Below, one piece after another: positions 33,681-45,900 of a stretch of 64,000 nucleotides of DNA. Each line of letters starts with the position of its first letter. The stretch's first letter is position 1. Source of the DNA: Ancylostoma caninum (Eukaryota > Nematoda > Chromadorea > Rhabditida > Ancylostomatidae); assembly GCA_037903475.1 (NCBI GenBank), contig JBAJFG010000362.1:1178001-1242000 (forward strand), written 5' to 3'. The translations under genes and the position numbers were made by a program. The notes below the pieces were generated by a model. That model had not been told where the DNA came from. It searched no databases and worked only from the letters and a program-made list of their open reading frames with translations.

Positions 33681-35800
33681 GGGCAAGGCTACCCAGACCG
33701 GAGCTCTAGGTACCGTAACCCTAGACCATTCTCTTTTTTAAATTCAGAATTTACCATGAGAAGCGCTGTGAGGGTGAATTTCATGACAAAGAGCGCAAAA
33801 ACTGTATATCGAGAATTTTGACCACATCTTACCTTCAAAAACCTGTGAACAATGAGCAAATAAGTGTTCCGAATCGTATTTCCTCGTAAAAAAATATGCG
33901 GATATTGCGGAAATTCACTCCTTTCTACAATACGAATAGAAGAGTTTATGTAAGAAAATTTTGAAGATGTCTCACTCGTTTTAGCGAGGAATTACAGCAA
34001 AGATGACCGAGATGGATGTGTTGCTGTGGGGCCTGTGAGGTAATAGAGGTGCTCCTCAATGCACCGCCACAAATGCTGGCGCATCTCTTTGTGCGACACC
34101 ACAGGTTGTTGCAGTCTGCTGTAGCCCAACGGATTCTCTTTAAATTTTCCTGGCATTCATTGCCTTCGTAGGTCTAACTTTCTAAGTAGAGAGGCAAGAA
34201 GTTTGACCGCACCTTGCTTTGATTGTAGCTGCTGGGATAGGTGACGTTCAAATCAGGTGAACTGCTCATTCCCAAATTATGTACATATAAGCGGAGCATG
34301 CGCGGAATCTTCGAGGACCGAAAAAATTACAGAAAGACACACTCTCGCCAGAGAAACAATGAGGAAAGCAACGGATTTCACAAAAATTGATCTATATACG
34401 CTGTAATTATTTCATGGAATCGCTAAATGTCACGCGTAATAGTAACAAGCTTCACATTTCAAACTCTACAACTACGATTTCTAGAAGAAATGAGAAGGGC
34501 ATCAATCAATAGGTCGCCATCAATTGCCTGAAACTAGTCTCACCTCTACAATTGACGACAATTTTTGTCCGATTGAATTCGTTACTTCTATGGCACGGAG
34601 TTGTTGGATCCGCTATACATTCGACGCTCAATGTTATAGGGCAAGGAGTTATTGGACAGCTACAAAAACCGCCATAAGAATCATGGGAAGAAATTGAAAG
34701 GAATCAAATCGTAAATCCCAGAAGCGTGATGCTTACCCGCAGCAGCATTTGTCTTCAAGTTGGGCATGCACGTAGTGAACGAGGAAAGTTGCCGCGAACC
34801 ACACTAACAATGACAGCATTGTGCGATGGCAGTCTTACATATCATATGTTCTTAACCTCTGTGGTGTCCGAACGTGAGGGCGAAACCTGTTTCGACGCTA
34901 ATCGAACGCTGCATCACTACAAAGATACCTTTTTATGGATGAATGTGTGGGCCTTGGCCTTGACAGGTGTGCCGAGATTTGCACTGTACACGCGAATACA
35001 TCAATTTCGTTTGTTATGGAATGAACGGTATCAAAAAGATAACAAAACGATTTTCTTCAACCGAATTATTACAACTCTTCGAGACGTATAAAAAAACGCG
35101 AGAGATTCGTGTTATTTTGTGTTTGCTAGTGAGTTTTAAGGTCAACCTCTCCATGCACCGGAGGGTCTAGTATATTACATAGAATGCCAGTAATATCCAC
35201 AAACGTTTAAAATTCTTTTAAAACACGGAAAATCTCTAGAAACACCTCCAAAGAGAAAAGGGTCAAATATGAGATGAGCGAAATTCATACACGCTGCAAG
35301 GAAGTTCGCTGAATTTCCCTTTCACTTGTCTGGTCTTGTTGTCTTTCCTGAACACTTCCTGGAGATAAACTCTAGAACCACAAAGAAAAATAGCAGACGA
35401 CTGAATTCATGGTGGAAACGTTTCTTACCACAGGTTTTCCTTCCCCCACTTAAGGGAACGTTCATGGATTCTACAACACCAGACCAGAACGCACGTAAAT
35501 GTCGGAAATGACAGTGTGACTACTATCGCATTCCAATCTATCTCCTTTTCCATAACTCATTGCTGACAACAACTATTGAAATTCCATCCATTCGAGGAGT
35601 TCAGCGCGTCTACGAAGAAAGCACAAATTATTTAGCTGTGTATAATTATCAATGCATGGTGGTTTTTGATCTAAATTTAATAACAACTGTAACGTCTTTG
35701 GAACATTTTCAAAATTTATGGACGGTATGATTGCTTCCAATTTGAATTCTATGACTGAGACGTCTTAGCAGCTCATTTAATGTTCGTATTACATTAATGC
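33681..35800. other. No assembled gene; weak repeat remnant at 34.0-34.1 kb
   Basis: GATGTGTTGCTGTGGGGC and ATGCACCGCCACAAATGC near 34015-34075 look like a decayed copy of the hairpin family. A 121-codon plus-strand frame with an ATG at 34729 ends at 35091; it has Trp/Leu-rich stretches but no recognisable domain. Confidence 0.4.
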
Positions 35801-35828
35801 TCGATGTACTTTCTTTTTCATTTTTACA

Positions 35829-35995
35829 CAGTTCAATTCGAAAGCAAGGTCCAGCTCATTTTGTGTCGCTTTACTGCTCGAAAAACAACTGCAGAAGCAG
35901 TGAACGAAATAATCGAGCAAAGTTCCTTCAAGTTCCAATTCAAAAATACTTCGAATTACAGTGAACGGCTTAATTACGTTGAGAGCTACTCAGTA
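35829..35995 (+). other. Possible orphan exon, RA-domain-like
   Basis: A good acceptor (TTTTTACACAG) is followed by a 55-codon open stretch whose middle, TARKTTAEAVNEIIEQ, resembles the TTAEEV-type core of Ras-associating domains. It runs directly into hairpin-family copy 13, and no strong donor is seen. It could be a remnant of the gene whose RhoGAP-like fragment lies at 38.1-38.5 kb. This is a weak, pattern-based guess. Confidence 0.2.
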
Positions 35996-36175
35996 GAAGT
36001 TGCAGCAACACCTATGATGTTGCACGAGGGAGTGCCGCAGCACCTATGTCGTTGCATTAAGCAATGCAGCAATAGCTATGAATGTCGCTGCATAAGTCAC
36101 TACAGCAACACCTCCGTGTTGCTGTATGGAAGGCTGCGCATCACGTGTTGCTGTGCTAGGATGTATACACAGAGT
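35996..36175 (+). repeat. Hairpin repeat family, copy 13
   Basis: GTTGCAGCAACACCTATG, GTGCCGCAGCACCTATGTCG, TACAGCAACACCTCCGTGTT and ATCACGTGTTGCTGTGCTAG. Clean copy. Confidence 0.8.
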
Positions 36176-36389
36176 CGTGCAGGCCAGACACCTCTAACAC
36201 TGTAACTCTGAATAGAGCTCCAAAAACGATGAACTTAGTGGACCAAAAGTCACAGTTGAAATTCCAAATGATACAAAAACAGTAAAAAGTGAGTATAGGT
36301 GACCCGACCAGAATACTGATTAGCTGAAGAAACTAGCAAAAATTCACGAAATTCGCCTCTTATAGGCTCTTTTAGTGTAGAAGGGAGCT

Positions 36390-36803
36390 ATGGCCTTCAA
36401 AACCGTCCGGATTCCATCGCTAAGGGGGTTGAATGTGAGCGACGAAAAAGTTAAGGACAAAATTGGCTCAGATTGGTGCCCACCCAGTTTTTACGCCATT
36501 TTTGAGATAAGTAAATGCCACCTGGTTTGCTGCAGAATCCACCCTCCAAACCGTAGCGATTCCGTCACTGCGAAATCACTTGACTATCTGCAACTTCTGC
36601 AGTTTATTTGGACGCAATTACTTGCTCCACGCTATGACAAAGGCAATGAGAGTAGTGGTCGTTGTTGGAGTGCGAGAGCGGGTTGCCTGCGAGCGAGTAT
36701 ACGCTCGCGTAATCAAGGCTGCTTAGCAAACTACGCAGCTTTTGGTAAGAGCAGAAGTGCACTCAACAACTTATATGTCTTTCTAAAAAACAAGAATGGA
36801 TAG
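36390..36803 (+). CDS. Hypothetical ORF, 137 residues
   Basis: A true ATG opens a 137-codon uninterrupted frame ending TAG at 36803. The first half is mixed with several Cys; the second half is Arg/Ser-rich. No domain, signal peptide or splice signals are recognised, and no neighbours support it. For this AT-rich DNA a frame this long is uncommon but not exceptional, so it may be chance. Confidence 0.2.
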   Translation: MAFKTVRIPSLRGLNVSDEKVKDKIGSDWCPPSFYAIFEISKCHLVCCRIHPPNRSDSVTAKSLDYLQLLQFIWTQLLAPRYDKGNESSGRCWSARAGCLRASIRSRNQGCLANYAAFGKSRSALNNLYVFLKNKNG

Positions 36804-37029
36804 CAGTTCGTGCGAGCAGCAGGGCTTGCCGAATTGTTAAAAAGTAAAGCGAGCTTGATGGAGATGGCCGCACTCGACATCAAGAGATATAATGGTACTC
36901 AGCCCATTCACGAAGGATCTGCGGGAATTTCCCAATTTTTATCCATCAAGCAGTAAGTTACACCGAGGAGCAGACGTCCAGTTTATGCGTTAGCGGAGCA
37001 GAAGCAACCGCTGAGTGCGCAACACAGCG

Positions 37030-37180
37030 AGCCACTCAATAGTGTTGCAACGACAGATGTGGAGTTGCTCTTGGAAATGCCGCAGCACCCGTGTCGTTGC
37101 ACCAGTCAATAAAGCAACACCTATGTGTCGCTGTGTGCGGAATTGTCATATCACGTGCTACTGGATTAGAAGACGCTAAT
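37030..37180 (+). repeat. Hairpin repeat family, copy 14
   Basis: GTTGCAACGACAGATGTGG, AATGCCGCAGCACCCGTGTC, AAAGCAACACCTATGTGTCG and ATATCACGTGCTACTGGATT, then AGAAGACGC. Clear copy with a slightly diverged right end. Confidence 0.75.
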
Positions 37181-37602
37181 GGAGGCAACAAAATGCAAGT
37201 GCAGTGTGAGCGTGTAACAATGGAAGTCGGTTTTTCCCATCGTTGTGCTTGGGCATGACAGAAAGTAGAAATAAAGAGTAATTTGTTGACTATATTAAAA
37301 CGAAAGAATTGGAGCAGATGTAGGTTGCTGAGAAGTGCTAATGTCACAATTCATCATGAACACCACATATATATTTTTCTGGGTAACACTGTATTGTATG
37401 TGCATTACATCGCAAAGACCAAACATATTTTAACGTAAGTTTTATTATTCAATCCCAAATATCATTTGAATAATACGGAACTTCTCTCAGGCTGTAGCAT
37501 AGTAGTACCGCTATGACACTGCATCCGGTGGCGTCTTCTATCCAGCTGCGTATTACGAAAGTGTGTTTCACACCGCGACAGGAATAATTACACCGAAGCA
37601 GA

Positions 37603-37800
37603 CGTACTCGACGAACAGGGAAACAAGGAACGGTTATATGTTGGGACACCAAGAGTCCATCTGTTCTTGCGACGACACAAGTGCTGGAGCACCTCTTCGA
37701 TCACCACAGAGTGTGATGTCGCAACTCCTATAACTTGACCTATGCTTCCATTGGTGTTCACGTACTCGACGAACAGAGAAACAAGAAACTGTTTTATGTT
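37603..37800 (+). repeat. Direct repeat of about 40 bp, 158 bp apart
   Basis: 37603-37642 and 37761-37800 share CGTACTCGACGAACAG followed by AGAAACAAG-type and TTTTATGTT-type sequence with a few mismatches. The spacer (about 37655-37745) carries decayed hairpin-family subunits (GAGCACCTCTTCGATCACC, GATGTCGCAACTCC). Confidence 0.6.
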
Positions 37801-38147
37801 ACTGCAACTTGACGTTTTAACATTCCTTGGTAATTGTGCTCTCTGTTGCTGTGATCGTGACGTTTTGCGCAAGAAATATATATGATATGTATGTAGGTTC
37901 TGTTCAGACCTTTGAGAAGTTAAAACGAAAGTTCCCGCAAATCTTCTTTAACGAACCGAAATTGAGACGAAATGGTAGCGCGAATCGCTCAGAAGATCAA
38001 TGAGCGTTGTCGAAACGACAGTCTTCGAAGACAAATGTGTTGTGTCTGGATATTTTTGAAGATTTTGGCTGTGTGAACTCACGTTCTAATAAATCGTATG
38101 CCGCTGCAGCCCTTTTAAACTGTATTTGAACTACTACATAATCGAAA

Positions 38148-38513
38148 TAAACAATCGAGGTTATTCGTCAACGCAGTGAGACCAGAAGCTGGAATGGCAG
38201 AAGTATTTGCCGTCCGGAAAACAGTGAGGAAACCAGTCGCTATCCGCCTCAACCTCCGGACTCAAGCAAAAGCGTGGCAGAAAAATTACAGCGGCAAAGT
38301 ATCACCAAATTTGGACTCAATGACTTTTCATGGATTTTCACACGACTACATCTTACCACAAATCTCGTGATGGACAGTAAAGAAGCTGAACGAGTTGGGC
38401 TAGAAAAAATCCTGCATCGCTTACCACAGTCATCGTATCTCCCGCTTTTGAGTTACCACCATCTCAATGTTCCCTACAAATCTGTGGGACAGAATATTTC
38501 TATAGATTACTAG
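38148..38513 (+). pseudogene. RhoGAP-like gene fragment
   Basis: A 121-codon open frame runs from just after TAA (about 38145) to TAG at 38513. Its C-terminal third has GLEKILHRLPQSSY, then SYHHLNVPYKSVGQNISI. This matches the shape of the conserved RhoGAP helix region (L..LP..N...L...HL..V followed by N.MS). The N-terminal part is Pro/Ser-rich. The catalytic-Arg half of a RhoGAP domain is absent, there is no Met start, and the frame stops exactly where the repeat element at 38511 begins. I infer an exon or retro-copied fragment truncated by that element. Identification rests on motif memory only. Confidence 0.4.
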
Positions 38514-39466
38514 CTGCCGTACCCGGCTTTGCCCGGGTGTTTTACTACCTTGGCTACATCACACTGCTGAGGCCAATTACTATCACCGATAAATCCATTA
38601 AAACATTGAAATCTCCATAATTTTGGTGATCAGCATGTTAGCAAAGCCCAAGTGACCCTTCCCCATCGACTTGTGGGCGAAAAGTTAGCAAAGCTATTTT
38701 GGTGACATTGAATCGATGCATTCGTACAAAGTGGTTGTCACATTCATCTTCAGCGTGTAGAAGAACCCCAGGAGGCATGTCTTCACCGCTCCACTGGGCG
38801 GAAGAGCCAAAAATCAAGAAATTCGATAAATTGCTATTTCATGCTAAATGGTTGTCATATACATGTTCAGCGTATTGAGAAACCCCAGTAGACATGTCTT
38901 CACAGCTCCATTGGACAGAAGAGCGGAAAATCGATAAAATCGATAAATCAATATTTCGCGCAAAATGGTTGCCATATTCTCGTGCTCAGCGCATTGAGAT
39001 GCCTCAGTAGACATGTCTTTACCAAACCGTGGGCAAGAGTAGCGAAAAATCAATAAAATCAATACATCAATATTTCGTGCAGAATGGTTGCCATATTCGT
39101 ATTCAGCGTATTGAGGAACCCCAAGATACATGTCCATGTCCCTCCCCGATCGAAAATGGAAAAAAATCGATAAAATCGATAAATCAATATTTCGTGCAGA
39201 ATGGTTGCCATATCCGTGTTCAGTGCATTGAGATACCCCAGAAGACATGTTCCCACCGACCCCTGGGCAAAAATAACGAAAAATCAATAAAATCGATAAA
39301 CCAATCGATAATCCCAGGTGCAAAGTAGCCTATCACCTCCGCCGGGCCCCAAAGAACCTACGTGCAAAATTTGGTCCCCATCGGTTCACCCTCCGCGATT
39401 TCTATTCATTACATACATACACACACACATACATACAAACTTTCACTTTTATATATACAGATAAAG
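38511..39466 (+). mobile_element. Interspersed element with CCCGGGC-rich head and microsatellite tail
   Basis: Begins TAGCTGCCGTACCCGG followed by CTTTGCCCGGGTG, a self-complementary head. It ends with ATTTGGTCCCCATCGGTTCA, a CATACATACACACACA stretch and CTTTCACTTTTATATATACAG. Heads and tails of this style recur in interspersed elements of many invertebrates. No protein-coding part is present, so this is a non-autonomous or truncated copy. Its class is not determined. Confidence 0.6.
38734..39315 (+). repeat. Minisatellite, five units of about 118 bp
   Basis: Units start near 38734, 38844, 38961, 39080 and 39198, each with ATGGTTGCCATATTC-type, CAGCGTATTGAG-type, GACATGTCTTCACC-type and AATCGATAAAATCGATAAAT-type blocks. 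It lies wholly inside the element at 38511-39466. The long minus-strand frame across it (38844-39323) is a by-product of the near-multiple-of-three repeat. Confidence 0.85.
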
Positions 39467-39914
39467 CTGTCGAAATGAGTTTGTTGTCTTCTGAATATCG
39501 AACCTATGAGCTACAAAAACATTTACTCCAGTTTTCGCGTCATTGATGCTTCAAAAAGGGCAAAATTTGGGGACAGATCTAACAGAAAAATTGGTTTTAA
39601 AAGTATCGGACCTATTCTCCAACAAGCTCGTCAATGTTGTAGCAATTCCAAGCCTTCCACAGTTGCACACCTGCTAGCCAAACCTTTCTTGGCTCTACCT
39701 GCTCAGCAGATAAAATTGCAGACCATTGTGAATGTTATATATAAATGGGTCTTGCTGAAATATACATACATATTTTGCACAAGTTTGGGCAAGAGATCAT
39801 CGTTGTGTGGTCGGCCTGCACATCACGTAATTCAAGTTTGAGAGTGCTTTTCGAGGTAAAACCTTAGTTTCAAGGAAAATTCCGCTTGGGTTACGATGTC
39901 TACAGCTTCGGCTT
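39467..39914. other. No supported gene
   Basis: A 111-codon plus-strand ATG frame (39506-39841) is present without a recognisable motif. Confidence 0.45.
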
Positions 39915-40115
39915 TGATGGTGTTGCCACAGTTGCTCTCTTCTAACACAGCAACATGTGACGTAAGGATCCTCCATACAGCGACAAGAAAGTGTTGCTGT
40001 AAGAATCTATACAGCAACACAAGTGCTGCGGCATCCACTAATACAGCAACATAGGTGCTGCGGCACCTTCATGGTTCAATAACACCTTTTCTGTTGCAAC
40101 ACCTTTTATGTGGCT
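39915..40115 (-). repeat. Hairpin repeat family, copy 15 (near full length, inverted)
   Basis: Reads TCTTCTAACACAGCAACATG, GTGACGTAAGG, TACAGCGACAAG, CAGCAACACAAGTGCTGCGG, CAGCAACATAGGTGCTGCGG, GCAACACCTTTTATGTGG and CTCGCTG. It is the exact inverse order of copies 5, 9 and 12, so both element ends can be defined. Confidence 0.8.
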
Positions 40116-41174
40116 CGCTGCGTAATGGTTGTTTATTAGCTGTATGTACATACTATGCAACCAGAATGTCGTACAGGAAAGGAAGTGCCAGGCCAGGGCT
40201 ACTGAATACAGCATCCGTAGCTCCGCGCAGGGCAAACGTGGCGGGACCATCCAGTCTGTTTGCATGCTCAGACGTCTCTGCGTATCCAGACATGTTTGGT
40301 ATATGATTACGACGATCTCACCCTTGCCAAGCACACCTATGGTCAGTGAAAGGAAGAAATATCACAGATGTAGATGGTGTTAACGTTATGTCTCATGCAA
40401 CAATTACGACGAGACCTTATGCTGCTTGTAGGCGAGCGGATTCATGCCTCTTCACAAACCAGTCAACATATATTGCTTAGTTTGTTCGCAAGTGGGACGA
40501 TATAAAATAGGTACATAAGTATCGCCGCAGGGTGGCGCCTTCACAACTCGGTCAACGGACTGAATAGTAAAGTGAAGAAGATATCGGCTCATTCCAAACT
40601 GAATCTGGCTCTGGAATGGGTAGCTCATCGCTGTAGGTTGGCTCACAGTCACCATTTTTGCATCTGCAAATTCCTTCACGACGTTTTCGGTCTCACTAGT
40701 TTACAAATAGTAAGAATTTATCTACGCAAGCCTAATGTTCACTTACTTTTTCTTCTTGACGTGAATATACACGACATTAAGATGCATCAAATTAATCGAT
40801 GGTTCGAACATGTCTGAACATGTAGGTGACACGCGCGGTGGTCCAACCACGATTGCTCTGCGCGGGTACTGTAATGAGTAGCCCTGGCCTTTTCCCTTTG
40901 AATGTCATCAACTCTTTAACGTGAATTGAAGAGCCTCTTTTGAAATTTCATTGTTACTCAATTTTACTGTCAGGTCCGTCGTTTAAAGTGAAAAAAACGT
41001 ATAAAAAAAGTATGTTTCGGCAGGACCTTGCCTTTGAACTTTGAGGGAAGCAGCGCTGGTCCCCAACACAAACAGTCCGCCTTTTGATTTGGAATATAGC
41101 GATGGCTCGAAAAAAAAAACGTTTTCAGTCCTGAAAACAATTGTCCAGCTGTGCAAATCACACTTGTTGATATG

Positions 41175-41205
41175 TATGAATATTTAACACCATTAAATAT
41201 TCATA
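41175..41205. repeat. AT-rich perfect hairpin
   Basis: TATGAATATTTAA at 41175-41187 pairs perfectly with TTAAATATTCATA at 41193-41205 across a 5-nt loop. No gene context. Confidence 0.75.
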
Positions 41206-42920
41206 TGAAGGTTCAACATCAGCCAAAATATGTACCTTAAAAAGGTAAACACGTCAGTAAAGCAAACTTATTTATGCATTACGTCAAAAATAATTAGCTT
41301 ATGAATGAGATTCTCACAATGTTTGCTTCCTTACCGGGGAGGAAAAGTCACTCCTCAAACACATCTCTCCATAAATCTCAGAATTCGGTGCGACAAGCTG
41401 GAGAAACCGCGCTACAACTACTCTCTACGCATTCGATGTTGGACAACAGATACTGGACCTGCAGAGGCGGTTGAAAAGCACTGGCGTCACGGAAAACAAT
41501 AGTTTTAACTTGCTCGCAACAACTACAGACAAAGCGTTTCTTATGGCTTCTGATATACGACTACATGAACAATCAGTTTTCAACAAAAAAAAATCCTGAG
41601 AGGCTTTCATCTTTATCTTCACAGAACATAAGGTGTAATTGAAAATAATTTGAGCTGTTGTGGTAAGCATTCCAGTTCTGAAATATTTTCATTATCCAGA
41701 GTGTTCCTTACCGAATCCCTCATAGAGAAATTTAGTAGATTCAAATGTAGACAGCAGGAGGGTCTCTCACCCTTGCTGGGAAATCCGTGGTATACCTTCT
41801 CCAAGCATATGATGGTTGCTTCAGTCCTTTGGGCCCAAAACTACATACATAGTCCCATAATCTGCAGAAACATCATTTTGGGATTCCTTCTCTTCTATGC
41901 GAAAAGCAAGTAATCTCATCATGGTAGATCTCGACACCGATTTTACCAATTCAACCTGTGGGAATAATATTTCTCCTCGATTGTGATTTATCCTCCCCAA
42001 CTCACCACACCTCTTGGTAACGACAACCAACTTTGTGACGGTTTTCCTTTTCAGAGAAATTCGCTGATTCTAACTGATATGCTGGCGTGGTTCTGAGGAT
42101 TGCAGACGAATTTACCGATGGAAGCTTTCTCATTAATCCACAGCACATCTTGAGTGCAGCGCACCGGACCTGCAACAATTTTTTCCATTTCTCGGCTTTG
42201 ACAAATCGCTTGGATTTCCTTTCTTGACCGACCGACTCCTTCGCAGTTCCAACCCCCTCTTATCCCAACCCTTTGTTAACAATAATCTGGATAATGTGTG
42301 ACTACTCGACTTTTCGCGTGCTGTTCTGACCCCATCATTTCGGCTGGTCCTCTTTTTCAAGATTCCACGACTTTTCCTTGCGAACACTCACTCTCCGGCA
42401 ACGACGCGACTTTCTTTTCATGTTGATGATTCCTATACCATTCAATCTATGAACTGCCCCCAGAAATCAACTTTCTTGCATGCTTGCAGTGGATTCTAGA
42501 CCACGTGTGGCGTACAATGGATCCGCAATGCGCACACTTCCCACTATTCCATGAAATCTTGCTAATTATAAGTCAGAAAAAACATTTGATTAACTTGTTT
42601 ATCTTGTATTATTAGGCTACGCTGCGATAAAGCCTCATAAATCCCCTCTCCGAAGCTGTAAATCACCCCCGAACCATCGACAGAAAAACCTGTCAGTGGA
42701 ATTTCGGGGCGAAACTGAGTGCTGACCTAGTAGTTAGTGAAAGTAGGGCATGTATATAAGATAGATAGGTTGCGCAAGTCAAGATGATTTCATATAATCA
42801 GCATGAATCCGTGGTTTTCTGACCACTGCTGATATAAGTTTTCCTGATTATCGTGGATCATCCTTTAATCACTATCACATCATCGTTCTGTCTAGTTTTG
42901 CTCTATTGACAATGTGAATT

Positions 42921-42945
42921 CTATTCAGGACATAGAATCAAGGTT
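42921..42945 (+). promoter_or_regulatory. Candidate spliced-leader acceptor of the ground-like gene
   Basis: The acceptor-like site TTCTATTCAG ends at 42928, 17 bp before the ATG at 42946. This is a spacing usual for nematode trans-splice sites. Inference only. Confidence 0.3.
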
Positions 42946-45900
42946 ATGCTTCTGGTAGTGCTGCTTCACTTCCTCGTTGCTACAGTCAGTACGTCTCCTG
43001 CAGTACAAACGTCGTTATGTTGTTGTGGATGCGTAAGCGAGCCCTGTCCAAAAGTTGGACCTTCCTGCCCACCGCCACAGAAGGAATGCCACTCCACGAC
43101 AGAACTCAAGTGCGCAGGTGGGTAGATTTTTTTTCTGATTTCAATGGATTACACGGAGGCTAAGGAGATTCCAGATAATTCTGATTTATCCAAAGAGTTC
43201 CCAAAAAGAGTATGGTACGTTTTTTCCATAACAATTTTGCGAAAATAATAGCCTCCGTTCCACTGCGGAAGGGGTGTCTTTTGTTTTGCTCTTGTACTGA
43301 CCCCTGTGATGTCCAAAAATGCTACTAACAACCTTTCAAACACTGTCGAACAATGGCTCCGAACATAATACTCTAAAATATGTACAGTTCGAAGTTACAA
43401 ATAGTTCGCCTTAATTAAAATTCTGGATGCTAGTTAGGAGCAGCTCCACTGCACCGATATAACTTTGGAATAACAAATAACCTCTTCATTCGAAGTGAGC
43501 TCGTGCACCAGTTTCATCTTTAATGCTTTGCTCTTTTTGATGAGCACCATCTAGACGCAATTATGCGGGATATTCCATGAATTTCTAAACGCATTCCTCT
43601 AATTTCAGTGAAAGTGCTCTTCGATAAATAAACCAAACTCGAACATAAGTCATCTCTCGGTAAGGGACCAATAATCTGGAATCGGGCTGAAAACACATAC
43701 ATATTTTAGCTCCAGTTGAATAATGACTAGGTAGAATACCGACGTACTTAGAGCTAGGTGTTTAACAAAGTAGCAATGTTCACTAGCAATAAGAAAGAAG
43801 CCATTACTGTAAGCAATAACTTCTGAGAAATTAGATGAAAAAATAAGGTTAGTACTTGTGTTACAAGAATCTGCAATACTGCTTTGGTTTTTTTTCAGAT
43901 CTGCAGAAGCTTTGGGAAGATTCCCGCAGTGCTGAGACTACAACGAACTCCACAAACGAGAAGGTGCGAGAAAATAATACTTTATTGGAATAAAATTACT
44001 TCAAATAACATAGAAATCATCTTAATTGTAACATATTTGTGCTGCTTCATATTAAGTTAAGCTTTTACTACCGACGAAGGAAAGGTCGTCAGCATCAAAA
44101 ATTTCTATGTTGAATCCCTGAATAATTTCTTGCCAAAATGTGCCAGATTTTTTATATTTTTGTGACTCATCTCTCTCACCAACATAAGAAATTCTCAGGA
44201 ATTTTTTCTATAGATAGAAAAAGTGCTCCTGAAACCTTAGCATATTCGTTCAATTACAACTACAACTGGTGTCGAAGAAGGCAAGCTGTTTTATCTTTTC
44301 ATTTTTGAGTGAATAGTATAATAACAAATAATATTATGGAAGAGTTAGAGCTCCACTGAGCCCCAAGTGACGAATCCATTTTAAAGTACGTCAGTCGTTT
44401 TTGTCATACGACTGACCATGCTTGTTTTTCAGGACAATTTTATGAAAAATGACCAAACCATCGCGTCTAAGAGTCAAGTCAGAATTGTCACTAATAATGG
44501 GTTGACAATCGTCGAGACGGGCGATGGAGGAAGGACCGAATGGAAGGAAATTGTGACGCCAGTGAGTGAAATGCGTAAATGTGTTTCTTTGCCTGTAAAA
44601 AGAATAGAAACCAAAATTGAGTTTTTGTTTGAATGGACAGTGAGTGTTTCTTAAGGTTAACCCTAAGGTGGTTCCTCAGATGCTCCTCAACCCTCTCCTC
44701 CTCCAGGGTGGCTCAGTGATGCGGTACGCTTTTCATATTACCAAAAGCGCAGAGAACGAAAGTGCCAAACTACTCATCTTTTTAGGGTTACGAACTCTTC
44801 CTCTTTCCAAGATGGAAACCGCCCACCCATTACAAAAACAGTAGTTACAGAGATGTCCACTACAACAGATAATGTGGGTAGTTTTCCTTCTCTAGCCCTA
44901 TGAAAGATTTCAGAAAGACAAACTTCAGATGAACAGCGGCAAAGCCACTTTTGAGCGGCTAGAAGCCATGATTGCGGAACTGCAGGAGATGCTCAAACAA
45001 GTGAAGCAGAATGTGATGGAGAGGGCTAGTGAGCGGTCGGATGTCTCGCTACAAGGCGAAGGTATGCAAGACCACTTTAAAACAAAGGTCACTTGATAGC
45101 ATTGTGGTAATCTACACAGCTGGAGCGCCATCAATGGACCCGGCCGTTGACGAACTGGAAAAGAAAGCCATAGATGATGTGATTGCTCGAATGCGAGGAT
45201 CATTCCTCAGAGTCACGCAGGGATCAAGGCCAGTGAATGAGGTGCGTCTATCTAAACAAGATGAAGTGGACAATATTTGAATGTTTCAAGGGAAAATTCT
45301 TCTCCTCTTTCCTTCTGCGAACTGGAAGTACCAGTAGTACCAGAAATATTTAGGTCGATTCCTCCGTATCCGCTTCTGTTGTGGACGTCCAATCACCACT
45401 TAAATATACGCCTCCTCACCTCCGAGTAACGAGGGCTAGTAGTGATGGTGAGCAGAACAAATAACTGACAGGAAAAAATCCATAAAACAAAAATATGGGG
45501 AGTGCAGTCAAAATTAGGAAGAACTGCTCTACCGTAAAGTAGTGGTTGGATCTCCTCAATTTTTAACGAATGCCCTCACTGGATATGCTAAGTGAATGGA
45601 ATAATTTTGAGAAAATATTTATTATTTTGGGATCCTCTAGGTAAGACAGTTGGAGACTCTCGAGAAGAAAATCATATATGCAGAATTGAAAAGATAGAGG
45701 AAAGAGGAATCGTGTGGAAAATACTATAATAGTAAATCCAGGTGACGACTCCGGAAACTGCAATGATCCCAAGCTGAAGAAGCTCATTGTCAAGGTAACT
45801 TCGACGACTAACACTTCATCTTCTGATAACGAAGGCATCAGAATTTTCAGAACATTGGAAAGGATGCGCAGAAATCTAAGCGAGCTATCCAGAAGGCAGC

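Larger units (their letters stand above)
40116..42945. other. No supported gene upstream of the ground-like gene
   Basis: Several 60-90 codon frames on both strands (for example 40452-40679 minus, 41619-41804 minus and 42133-42387 minus) have plausible composition but no motif and no splice pattern I could join. A strong palindrome at 41175-41205 is listed separately. Confidence 0.45.

Noticed and set aside
38844..39323. Minus-strand open frame of 159 codons
   Set aside because: It lies wholly inside the 118-bp minisatellite. Its protein repeats are the translated repeat units, and the plus strand is open there too.
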